Shown: piece by piece, positions 1 to 4,986 of the stretch
How positions within the stretch are numbered: position 1 is the stretch's first letter
Layout: every line of letters begins with the position of its first letter
Assembly (NCBI GenBank): GCA_001800005.1
Contig: MGUL01000202.1
Span: 1-8,182, forward strand
Source of the DNA: Elusimicrobia bacterium RBG_16_66_12
GTDB lineage: Bacteria > Elusimicrobiota > Elusimicrobia > UBA1565 > UBA9628
DNA: 8,182 bases
Reading direction: 5' to 3'
The notes under the pieces: generated by a model
What the model was told of the DNA's origin: nothing
The model's input: only the letters and a program-made list of their open reading frames with translations
Database searches by the model: none
Position numbers and translations under genes: made by a program

Positions 1-363
1 GCTGATGTGGCCGCACTCCAGCCCCTCCAGGGCGCAGTAGCGGCAGGGGCGCCGGGCCCGCGTGGCCGGGAATAGCCACTCGCTATTACCGAGATGGTGT
101 GAAGTGCGTAGAGCCTCCGCCAACACGCCGTCCACCGGCAGCAGCGCCTCCTTCGCCCGCTTGCCGTAGCGCACGCGGAGAAAGACCGGGATTCCGGCCT
201 GCCATTGGAAATCGGGCCAGCGCAGCCGCGCAGCCTCGAAGGCGCGCAGGCCGGCGCGGTAGCAGAGGAGGAAGTAGAGGCGCGCCTGGGGTTCGGCGGC
301 GGCGAAGAGGGCGGCTAGCTCTTCGAGCTCAAGGTAGGTGGGCAGTGCCCGTCGGCGGACCAC
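1..363 (-). CDS. Tyrosine recombinase / phage integrase, N-terminal part (cut by the window edge)
   Basis: The first 121 codons read as the start of a tyrosine site-specific recombinase catalytic domain. Recombinases of this family integrate or excise phage DNA through a phosphotyrosine intermediate. What is seen: the opening LPTYLELEEL, which matches the usual 'yLt.eEl' entry helix; YRAGLRAFEAARLRW at residues 35-49, holding the first catalytic arginine (R40); GKRAKEALLPV at 67-77, the beta-hairpin with the probable catalytic lysine (K68 or K71); and the WLFPA motif at 96-100. The HxxR box and catalytic tyrosine lie beyond base 1. There is no N-terminal SAM-like core-binding domain: the catalytic fold begins about 7 residues after the GTG start, chosen because a TGA lies two codons upstream in the same frame. 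No Shine-Dalgarno site is visible, so translation probably depends on coupling to the preceding gene. C107, C110, C117 and H119 form an unusual cluster. Family call is firm; role in integration is inferred. Confidence 0.85.
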   Translation of the reverse strand, partial: MVRRRALPTYLELEELAALFAAAEPQARLYFLLCYRAGLRAFEAARLRWPDFQWQAGIPVFLRVRYGKRAKEALLPVDGVLAEALRTSHHLGNSEWLFPATRARRPCRYCALEGLECGHIS

Positions 364-366
364 ACA

Positions 367-561
367 TCACGCCGAGCGCGGTTTGGCCCGGCGCCGATCG
401 CCGACGTCCGGCAACGCCTCGAAGGCGAGCTGAGCGGGCTCCAGGCAGCGCTCCACCAAGTTGTAGCGGCGCGAGCACATCAGACACTGGAGGTCCGCCT
501 CGCGGAGGGTGTCCGGCAGGAGATCGCCCCCACAGCGGGGGCAGGGCAGGTCAGGGACCAT
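367..561 (-). CDS. Small zinc-ribbon protein (64 aa)
   Basis: This 64-residue protein starts with a two-knuckle zinc ribbon: CPRCGG at residues 7-12 and CLMC at 26-29, a C-x2-C...C-x2-C arrangement expected to bind one zinc ion. The remainder has a short helical part and a basic end (DRRRAKPRSA). It overlaps the upstream holin-like gene by 11 bases and is followed, two codons after its TGA, by the GTG start of the integrase in the same frame. Small zinc ribbons of this kind usually bind nucleic acid or protein partners; the sequence alone gives no target. Because it sits directly before a recombinase that lacks an N-terminal DNA-binding domain, an accessory role with the integrase is an attractive inference, but it could equally be an unrelated small phage protein. 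The zinc-ribbon reading is strong; function is unknown. Confidence 0.75.
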   Translation of the reverse strand: MVPDLPCPRCGGDLLPDTLREADLQCLMCSRRYNLVERCLEPAQLAFEALPDVGDRRRAKPRSA

Positions 562-757
562 TCGCCCGCTCGGCGGCGCGAGTGATGAAGTAGAAGCCCA
601 CCACCAGCTCGCCCAGCGTCTTCATCTGGTCAGCGGGAATCTTGCCCTCCACAGCCAGGTAGATCGCCGAGCCCACGATGGCGAACGCCAGCAGGCTCCG
701 TACCCTCAGCAGCCCTCCCGGCCCAAAGAGCGCCAGCCCGATTCGCTCTCCCATCAT
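551..757 (-). CDS. Small two-helix membrane protein, holin candidate (68 aa)
   Basis: A 68-residue protein with two hydrophobic segments: about residues 19-36 (LLAFAIVGSAIYLAVEG core) and about 47-62 (TLGELVVGFYFITRAA), separated by a short polar loop, KIPADQMK. Small size, two membrane segments, a charged N-terminus and a location just downstream of an endolysin fit a class II holin, the pore former that lets the endolysin reach the cell wall. It overlaps the preceding gene by four bases (ATGA), and the ribosome-binding sequence GGGAGGAGGAA lies within the end of that gene, so the two are translationally coupled. The second segment is only weakly hydrophobic, so a one-pass membrane protein is possible. 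The holin role is inferred from size, topology and neighbours; no family-specific motif proves it. Confidence 0.72.
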   Translation of the reverse strand: MMGERIGLALFGPGGLLRVRSLLAFAIVGSAIYLAVEGKIPADQMKTLGELVVGFYFITRAAERANGP

Positions 758-1104
758 CGCCGTTCCTCCTCCCGTTCCTTCACGATCTTGACGATCCGGT
801 TGAGTTGCGTCAGCCGCCGCTCCATCGCCTTGTTATGTCGCTGCACCTCCAGGAGGAACGGCCCGAGCTGCGTGGTCATGCTCTCCGCAGAGGCTTTGGC
901 CACGATCTCCGCGATCCACTTCTGCCAGTCGCCGACGGTCGCCTGACCGGCCGCACCCTCCGCGATGGACATGGTCGGACGTTCGCGGCCGTTGCTACGG
1001 CCGCGGGCGATCGCCAGCGCACCCGAGACGAACGCTGCTAGCACGCCCAGGCCTCCGACGACGTAGGCGGCGACGACGCCTGGGTCCACTGCCAGCGGTG
1101 GCAC
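754..1104 (-). CDS. Membrane-anchored protein with C-terminal coiled coil, lysis-cassette member (116 aa)
   Basis: The 116-residue product has one clear N-terminal membrane segment at about residues 8-34 (GVVAAYVVGGLGVLAAFVSG and following), then a basic, polar linker (RGRSNGRERP), an amphipathic middle with two Trp-containing turns (DWQKWIAEI, about residues 59-67), and a highly charged helical end with heptad character (MERRLTQLNRIVKIVKEREEERR region). This topology is found in single-pass holins, in inner-membrane spanin-like proteins and in other phage membrane proteins of lysis cassettes. It lies between the endolysin and a two-helix holin candidate. The start is GTG at the right end, one base after the stop of the tiny upstream zinc-ribbon ORF; a second in-frame GTG five codons later is an alternative. 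Which of the two membrane proteins makes the lethal pore cannot be decided from sequence. Confidence 0.72.
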   Translation of the reverse strand: MPPLAVDPGVVAAYVVGGLGVLAAFVSGALAIARGRSNGRERPTMSIAEGAAGQATVGDWQKWIAEIVAKASAESMTTQLGPFLLEVQRHNKAMERRLTQLNRIVKIVKEREEERR

Positions 1105-1105
1105 G

Positions 1106-1201
1106 TCACGTCAACTTCCGGCCGCACCACGCGCAGAACCGCCACGTCTTCTCCACGAGCTTGCGGCAGCGCCGGTCAGGGCAGAACGTGAACTCCGCCA
1201 C
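1106..1201 (-). CDS. Tiny zinc-ribbon peptide (31 aa)
   Basis: A short open frame fills the gap between the endolysin and the membrane protein gene. From the GTG at 1201 it encodes 31 residues with CPDRRC at residues 7-12 and FCAWCG at 22-27, followed by RKLT and TGA. The C-x4-C...C-x2-CG pattern with a basic surround is that of a minimal zinc ribbon or knuckle. Its stop lies one base before the GTG of the next gene, the spacing expected for coupled genes. The weak point is the start: GTG has no clear Shine-Dalgarno site; the frame opens upstream at 1240, and an ATT at 1219 overlapping the endolysin TGA is another possible start, giving 37 residues. I rate it as probably real because four cysteines in ribbon spacing and the junction with the next gene are unlikely together by chance. 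Function unknown. Confidence 0.5.
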   Translation of the reverse strand: MAEFTFCPDRRCRKLVEKTWRFCAWCGRKLT

Positions 1202-1214
1202 AGAGGTCGCCGCG

Positions 1215-1472
1215 TCAATACTTACCCGCCCCGATATCGGCGATCACTCGGTCGCAGGCGGCCTTGATGTCGTTCAGCACGATGACGCGGCTGCTGCCCG
1301 CCTGGATCAGCGTCATCGCCTTCGTGATGACGATGCCCGCGTTCGCCAGGTAAGTGTCCCGTGCCACGAGACGGGCCTCCAGCGCGTCGTCCGTCAGGTC
1401 CTCCCCGACGAGTGCGGCGACCTGCTTCTTCAGCGCGGCAAACTCTGTCTCCTGCTGTGGTGTCATCCCCAT
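1215..1472 (-). CDS. Probable internally initiated short product of the endolysin (85 aa)
   Basis: Within the amidase frame, codon 182 is an ATG preceded by AAAGGAGGACGAC, an almost ideal Shine-Dalgarno sequence at ideal spacing. Initiation there would give an 85-residue protein identical to the amidase C-terminal region: MGMTPQQETEF at its start, heptad-like hydrophobics, then two more predicted helices ending in GAGKY. Some known phage endolysins (for example the enterococcal phage endolysin Lys170 and the clostridial CTP1L) use such an internal start to make a free C-terminal cell-wall-binding subunit that assembles with the full-length enzyme. The alternative is that this was once a separate downstream gene whose upstream stop was lost, fusing it to the amidase. 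Either way, the site is expected to be used by ribosomes. A second ATG two codons later (1466) is less well spaced. Confidence 0.6.
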   Translation of the reverse strand: MGMTPQQETEFAALKKQVAALVGEDLTDDALEARLVARDTYLANAGIVITKAMTLIQAGSSRVIVLNDIKAACDRVIADIGAGKY

Positions 1473-2015
1473 GTCGTCCTCCTTTAGTGCTGCGATGATC
1501 GGTGCCCACGGGATCAGCCCCGATGGGCATGACGTCGCCGACAACATCCGGTGCTCCCACAGATTCACCCGCAGCGCCGGCGGCCGCGGCGCCACGCGCG
1601 GGCAAAGCGCGCGGATCGCCCGGCTGATCTCGACCGTCCAGTGAAGCTGGTTGGCGTTGAGTTTGTTGTCGGGGTAGTCTTCGTGCTCGATGCCCACAAG
1701 CGTCAGGTTGCCCACCAGCGACGTGTCGAATCGCCGGTCCCCGGGCAGCCCTGCGTGCCAGCAGATCGCTTCCAGGGCGAAGTGCTGGCGCGGCTTCCCG
1801 ATCTTGGGCACCGAGATGTGCCACGACGCCTGCGTGTAGGGGTCGCTGGTCAGCGGCGTCATCAGCCGCCCGATGGCGCCGGCCACGTAGCCTTCCATCG
1901 AGTGCTTCACCTCGCCCTCGATCTCCGCCAGGGACCGCGTGGGCACGCCACCATAACCGCGTTTCGCGGGCGGCCCCAGTTCGGGGACGCAGAAGGGCAG
2001 CCAGGTGTCGGTCAT
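1215..2015 (-). CDS. N-acetylmuramoyl-L-alanine amidase endolysin (Amidase_2/PGRP fold, 266 aa)
   Basis: This is the phage lysin, a zinc amidase that cuts the bond between N-acetylmuramic acid and L-alanine of peptidoglycan at the end of infection. Visible hallmarks of the T7-lysozyme/PGRP fold: H38 in VKHSMEG (first zinc ligand); SWHISVP at 64-70; the substrate-side ICWHAG at 84-89; LVGIEHED at 106-113; and WEHRMLSATSCPSG at 153-166, with H155 and C163 as the other zinc ligands, eight residues apart as in T7 lysozyme. The catalytic domain ends at about residue 177 (PIIAAL). The last 85 residues form a separate helical region starting with a heptad-like stretch (ETEFAALKKQVAALVG) and carrying its own ribosome-binding site and ATG. 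ATG at 2015 is preferred over one 31 codons upstream because that extension would overlap the 51-residue gene and is unlike an amidase. Catalytic call firm; the C-terminal domain's cell-wall binding is inferred. Confidence 0.92.
   Translation of the reverse strand: MTDTWLPFCVPELGPPAKRGYGGVPTRSLAEIEGEVKHSMEGYVAGAIGRLMTPLTSDPYTQASWHISVPKIGKPRQHFALEAICWHAGLPGDRRFDTSLVGNLTLVGIEHEDYPDNKLNANQLHWTVEISRAIRALCPRVAPRPPALRVNLWEHRMLSATSCPSGLIPWAPIIAALKEDDMGMTPQQETEFAALKKQVAALVGEDLTDDALEARLVARDTYLANAGIVITKAMTLIQAGSSRVIVLNDIKAACDRVIADIGAGKY
1477..1485 (-). promoter_or_regulatory. Internal Shine-Dalgarno site in the endolysin gene
   Basis: On the minus strand the bases read AAAGGAGGA, followed by five bases and ATG at 1472. 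It encodes the Leu-Lys-Glu-Asp junction (LKEDD) between catalytic and C-terminal parts. The match to the anti-Shine-Dalgarno core is stronger than that before the endolysin's own start, where only GGGGACG is seen. Confidence 0.75.
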
Positions 2016-2019
2016 CTGC

Positions 2020-2175
2020 TTACGTCCCCAGCGCCATAATGAACGCTTCGTGCGTCTTGACCGGCCCCAGGCGCGACGGCTTCTTGAGCTCGTCCACGAG
2101 AAGGTCAAGCAGGGCGATTAGCGATGAGACCCCCGTATTCTCGGCCGCCAGCTCTGCCTTCGTTGGAAATGCCAT
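2020..2175 (-). CDS. Small hypothetical protein (51 aa), upstream of endolysin
   Basis: A 51-residue open frame reads MAFPTKAELAAENTGVSS at its start, then a leucine-rich helix (LIALLDLLVDELKK) and ends with HEAFIMALGT. It is preceded by a strong AAGGAGG ribosome-binding site eight bases from its ATG and ends four bases before the endolysin ATG, so it is very probably translated and coupled to lysin synthesis. No membrane segment long enough for a holin is evident: the hydrophobic run is broken by Asp and Glu residues, which suggests an amphipathic helix. I do not recognise the family. Position between virion and lysis genes leaves open a small structural or lysis-timing role; neither is shown by the sequence. 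Confidence 0.7.
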   Translation of the reverse strand: MAFPTKAELAAENTGVSSLIALLDLLVDELKKPSRLGPVKTHEAFIMALGT

Positions 2176-2183
2176 GTTCCGTC

Positions 2184-2190
2184 CCTCCTT
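2184..2190 (-). promoter_or_regulatory. Strong ribosome-binding site before the 51-aa gene
   Basis: The minus strand reads AAGGAGG with an eight-base spacer to the ATG at 2175. It lies just after the TGA of the preceding small gene and supports the start of an otherwise easily missed short gene. Confidence 0.8.
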
Positions 2191-2192
2191 TA

Positions 2193-2348
2193 TCACAGCT
2201 CGATCGTCCCGGGCGGCCCCGACCTGCCGCCGGGGAAGGCGTAGATCACGAGGGTGTGGTCGATGGTGGGGGCCGCCGGCGGTGCCGCAGTACCGATCCA
2301 GCGCCTACGGGCACGGTAGTCGAACGGTCGACGGAAGACGTAGCTCAT
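2193..2348 (-). CDS. Small hypothetical protein (51 aa), Arg/Pro-rich
   Basis: The frame opens with ATG in a four-base ATGA overlap with the stop of the 161-residue virion-type gene and is served by a GAGGAG ribosome-binding site five bases upstream. The product starts MSYVFRRPFDYRARRRWIG, a strongly basic aromatic segment, then has an Ala/Pro linker (TAAPPAAPT), a short beta-like stretch (HTLVIYAF) and a Gly/Pro-rich end. I do not recognise a family. The overlap and the strong ribosome-binding site make it a likely real gene, probably a minor virion component made in step with its upstream partner, although that role is inferred from position only. Confidence 0.68.
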   Translation of the reverse strand: MSYVFRRPFDYRARRRWIGTAAPPAAPTIDHTLVIYAFPGGRSGPPGTIEL

Positions 2349-2830
2349 GGCAGCTCCTCTACGATCAGCGTGCCGCTCATGAGAATGGCGTCGGTGGGCG
2401 TAGAGAGCAGCTGGATGGCGATGAAGCCGTCCGCCGCCGTACAGGAGATGCGGTCCTCTGGCACTGGGACGTACTGCCAGCCGACGCGCACGTTGAAGCC
2501 GTCGTCGTAGATGACTATGCCGGTGCCGCCCGAGACCTTCGTCGTGTCGTTGGCACGAACGTTGGTAGTCGGGCCGAAGGCGGTGTCGGCGACATTCACC
2601 GGCCGCGCCGTCGGGTTTGAGCCGCCGCTGCCGATAGTGGTGTTGCCTCGGACGATCGCCACGCGGAGCAGTTCCTCCGCTGCATCACCTGCATCTGCTG
2701 CGACGCCGACGTTGGAGATGACGCAGGAGTGAATCTTGATCGGCTTGTCGGTGGCGGGCTTGATGGAGAAGAGGTCCTGCTGAGCCGCTACTGAGACGCC
2801 GGCGAAGCTGATCGTGTAGATGCGAGACAA
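2345..2830 (-). CDS. Beta-rich phage virion-type protein of unknown role (161 aa)
   Basis: A 161-residue protein with no membrane segment or signal peptide and alternating hydrophobic strands throughout. Landmarks are YTISFAGVSV and QQDLFSIKPATDKPIKIHS near the N-terminus, a Gly/Ser/Thr-rich middle (TTIGSGGSNPTARPV) and a conserved-looking end, DAILMSGTLIVEELP. The pattern resembles a family of small jelly-roll-like proteins I associate with tail-fibre regions of uncultured phages; I cannot name it and no experimental role is known to me. The start is TTG, which encodes the initiator Met, chosen because an AGGAGG site overlapping the previous gene's TAG sits six bases upstream and no better start is present. 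It ends in an ATGA overlap with the next small gene. A virion surface or head-decoration role is inferred from fold and neighbours. Confidence 0.75.
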   Translation of the reverse strand: MSRIYTISFAGVSVAAQQDLFSIKPATDKPIKIHSCVISNVGVAADAGDAAEELLRVAIVRGNTTIGSGGSNPTARPVNVADTAFGPTTNVRANDTTKVSGGTGIVIYDDGFNVRVGWQYVPVPEDRISCTAADGFIAIQLLSTPTDAILMSGTLIVEELP

Positions 2831-2836
2831 CGGGTT

Positions 2837-2842
2837 CCTCCT
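2837..2842 (-). promoter_or_regulatory. Ribosome-binding site deciding a TTG start
   Basis: AGGAGG on the minus strand shares two bases with the TAG stop of the 439-residue gene and lies six bases from the TTG at 2830. It makes the unusual TTG the best start for the 161-residue gene. Confidence 0.8.
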
Positions 2843-4160
2843 ACATCCTGAGCAGTGTTGATTGCCGCCGGGGGATCACGAGCGATGCTGCTCCCCCTGG
2901 GCACGCCGCCGCCTTCGCGTCGCCGCCCCTGCGGGATAGGTTCGCGCCGAACGTGGCTATGCCCAGACCGCGCATCGACAGGCCGGAAATCGAGCGTCCG
3001 CTCACGGCCCGGAGCCCGAAGGTTGTCCCGTTGAACAGTGCCTTCGTCCAGGCGCTACCATCGGGCGCGGTGGGGAACTGAGCGAGGTAGCCCCGGTTGC
3101 CATAGAAGAACGTCGCAAGCGCGGTTGACGCGCCGTTGACGGCCACCGCCTTGTAAGACGCTGGGTCATCGAAACCACCAACAGCCACAATGAACATGGA
3201 TACCGCTTTGACATCAGCCGAGGCCCCTGGCTGGTCGTGGACGACGAACATCTGATCCTGGTTGCCCGCCGTGCCGGGGTCGGTGAGGTAATCAGCCGTG
3301 CCGTCCTCTGCTGCGTCCTCCGCGTCGTCCAGTGCCCGATACTTCTCGGTCGCGCAAGCTGCCGGGATGCCCGTCTGCGTCCATGTGGACGGCGTAGAGT
3401 CGGCCACGGGGTAGCTGACGTAATCGTCGTCTGTGGTTGGCCCCAGGTCAGTATCGTCGGCGTGGTAGACAACACAGGCTGAGGCCGCGCACCGTATGGT
3501 GGCACTTCCCTTGGCCGAGTCCCCGCCGGGAGAAGGTGTGGGGGAGTGCGCCGTCGGAACCATCGGGAAGCCAGCGTACTGCCAGGTGAGCAGTTCGGCC
3601 CCGTTGCGGAGGATGCGGGCGTAGAGGCCGGTGCGGTCTATTTGGAGTGCAAGCCACTCAAAGGCCGTCATCAGGTTCTGGTCTGCGGAGATTGAGCCGA
3701 AACTTGACCAGGAGCCAGCGTTCTTGACTTGCAGGTTCGCGCTCCACTTGCTGGTAGCGGGCTTGACGGTGACGATGATGCGAACGTTGCCGTTGGCGCT
3801 GGGGGCGGCTGAGTGGTGGCTGTAGATAAAGGCCAGGTCGGTGTCGCCGCTGCCGCTGATGGTGTGGAGCTTCACCTTGTAGGCGTAGGTGACGTAGCGC
3901 TTCCAGGTGCCCGGCGTGGTGAACCCGTTTGCCACCTGGAGGCCGCTGGCGTAGCCCCCCACAATCCACTCCGCCGCACCGCGCGAGCCGGGGTTGGAGT
4001 CACCGTCGTCGGCGTCGAGCGTTAAGAAGTTGGCTGTCGTCACCAGCTCCATGTAGGGGTTCTCGGTGCCGTCGAAAGCCTGGGGTGTACGTCCTGTCTT
4101 GAACCAGACCTTCATCTCGCAGGCGTGGGTGCCCAGGTAGACGGTGCTCACGTCGGCCAC
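2841..4160 (-). CDS. Putative tail fibre / receptor-binding protein with two beta-sandwich domains (439 aa)
   Basis: A 439-residue protein, likely exposed on the virion and used for host contact. Residues about 12-233 look like a concanavalin-type lectin/LamG jelly roll, with EMKVWFKTG opening, TWKRYVTYAYKVKL in the middle and WLALQIDRTGLYARILRNGA near its end. Residues about 250-388 form a second domain seen in phage fibre-region proteins: a W-rich opening (STPSTWTQTG), an acidic patch with DGTADYL, and the characteristic FPTAPDGSAWTKALFNGTTFG close. The last 50 residues are Gly/Ser/Arg-rich. The upstream GTG at 4160 overlaps the preceding gene by 13 bases; GTG at 4151 (residue 4), in a GTGA overlap and preceded by GGGGTGG, is a better-supported start and would give 436 residues. 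Domain folds are inferred by pattern; the ligand is unknown. Confidence 0.72.
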   Translation of the reverse strand: MADVSTVYLGTHACEMKVWFKTGRTPQAFDGTENPYMELVTTANFLTLDADDGDSNPGSRGAAEWIVGGYASGLQVANGFTTPGTWKRYVTYAYKVKLHTISGSGDTDLAFIYSHHSAAPSANGNVRIIVTVKPATSKWSANLQVKNAGSWSSFGSISADQNLMTAFEWLALQIDRTGLYARILRNGAELLTWQYAGFPMVPTAHSPTPSPGGDSAKGSATIRCAASACVVYHADDTDLGPTTDDDYVSYPVADSTPSTWTQTGIPAACATEKYRALDDAEDAAEDGTADYLTDPGTAGNQDQMFVVHDQPGASADVKAVSMFIVAVGGFDDPASYKAVAVNGASTALATFFYGNRGYLAQFPTAPDGSAWTKALFNGTTFGLRAVSGRSISGLSMRGLGIATFGANLSRRGGDAKAAACPGGAASLVIPRRQSTLLRM

Positions 4161-4978
4161 CCCGCGTGCCAGTCGTCACCCAGGTCGGGGCTCATGTTTG
4201 CGTCCCGCCAGAAGAAGATGGGGTAGGGGTCTAGCTGGGCGAACCAGATGTCGTAGTGCTGCGCCAGGGTAGTCCAGCCTGCGTACTTCGTCCTAATGGC
4301 GGTGCGGAGCGTCTGCCGTAGGGCGTAGCGGTCGTACTTACCCACGAGCGCGACGGCGATGTTCTCGCGCACCGTATTCACTCCGTCCACGCTGAACTCG
4401 AAGTCATCGGCCTTAGAGCGGAAGCCAGGCGGCACAGGCGAGATACGCCCTGAGTCGTGGTGGTGCCTCAGCCGCGACTCCAGCTTGGGGTAGCCCTTGA
4501 ACGCGGGCAGGACATTCGCCAGCACGCCGTCCACATCCAGCCCCAGCTTATCCATCACCTGCCAGTAGCCGTCCCGCCACGAGCGCGCGTAGTCGCCGCT
4601 GACATAGTTGGCGACGACCTGCGCCGCCTGCAGCGGAACGCCCGACAGCGACGGGATGGCCTGCCGCAGAACCTCGACCACGAGGTCGTGGTTGTAGCTG
4701 GACACGATCGCCGGGATCTTCGCGCCCGTCCAGTCAGTGCGGCGGCTCTGCATGTAGTCGGTGGCCTGCAAGTCACCGGCCGCGAAGTCGGGGAGGATGA
4801 CGCCCCTACCAACGCAGTCGATGATGTCAGTGTCCCGCATGTCGTAGATGGAGAGGTCGAAGCCGCTGAGGTCAACATAGCGCAGGTAGGAATTGCGCAG
4901 GTCACGGTCGGCGGGCAGGTCAGCAGCGCGCAGCCGCCTCAGTTTCGTCGCCGTGCCGGTGAGAACGATGCGAGCCAT
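4148..4978 (-). CDS. Pentapeptide-repeat protein in the tail region (276 aa)
   Basis: The N-terminal third is a pentapeptide-repeat beta-helix. Central residues L27, L32, L37, L42, M47 and I52 recur every five positions, most preceded by Asp (D26, D36, D41, D46, D51), and after one break the register resumes at F65, L70 and Y75. Such repeats form a right-handed four-sided beta-helix, known from DNA-gyrase-protecting and many uncharacterised proteins. Residues about 90-165 are helical (EVLRQAIP, QAAQVVANYVSG, YWQVMDKLG), and the C-terminal part is rich in Tyr and Trp, ending DDWHAGWPT. The ATG at 4978 is chosen because it follows an AGGTGG site and lies eight bases after the stop of the previous gene; a longer frame up to 5590 would run through that gene. 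No signal peptide or membrane segment is seen. Its function in a tail-gene cluster is unknown; a virion or host-interaction role is inferred. Confidence 0.8.
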   Translation of the reverse strand: MARIVLTGTATKLRRLRAADLPADRDLRNSYLRYVDLSGFDLSIYDMRDTDIIDCVGRGVILPDFAAGDLQATDYMQSRRTDWTGAKIPAIVSSYNHDLVVEVLRQAIPSLSGVPLQAAQVVANYVSGDYARSWRDGYWQVMDKLGLDVDGVLANVLPAFKGYPKLESRLRHHHDSGRISPVPPGFRSKADDFEFSVDGVNTVRENIAVALVGKYDRYALRQTLRTAIRTKYAGWTTLAQHYDIWFAQLDPYPIFFWRDANMSPDLGDDWHAGWPT

Positions 4979-4986
4979 CAGTCCAC

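Noticed and set aside
1231..1240. A perfect 10-base palindrome (ccgatatcgg)
   Set aside because: It lies within the end of the lysin coding region, is short, has no T-run after it and is not repeated elsewhere as an operator would be.
1222..1824. A 200-codon frame antiparallel in sense to none but overlapping the amidase in another minus frame
   Set aside because: Composition is Arg/Gly/Asp-rich typical of GC-rich shadow frames, while the overlapping frame has clear amidase motifs.
2016..2108. A 31-codon N-terminal extension of the endolysin
   Set aside because: It is Arg/Ser/Trp-rich shadow sequence over the 51-residue gene; the ATG at 2015 follows that gene's stop and starts a normal amidase.
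99..2732. Long plus-strand frames opposite the lysis and virion genes
   Set aside because: All lie opposite minus-strand genes with recognisable motifs, have Arg/Pro/Ala-rich shadow composition and no ribosome-binding sites or family motifs.
3002..3657. Minus-strand overlapping frames inside the fibre-like gene
   Set aside because: Arg/Pro/Thr-rich low-complexity products in an alternate frame; the main frame has continuous domain patterns.
2841..4160. Possible diversity-generating retroelement target at the fibre gene
   Set aside because: No reverse transcriptase or template repeat is present in the window, and no adenine-biased variable segment stands out.
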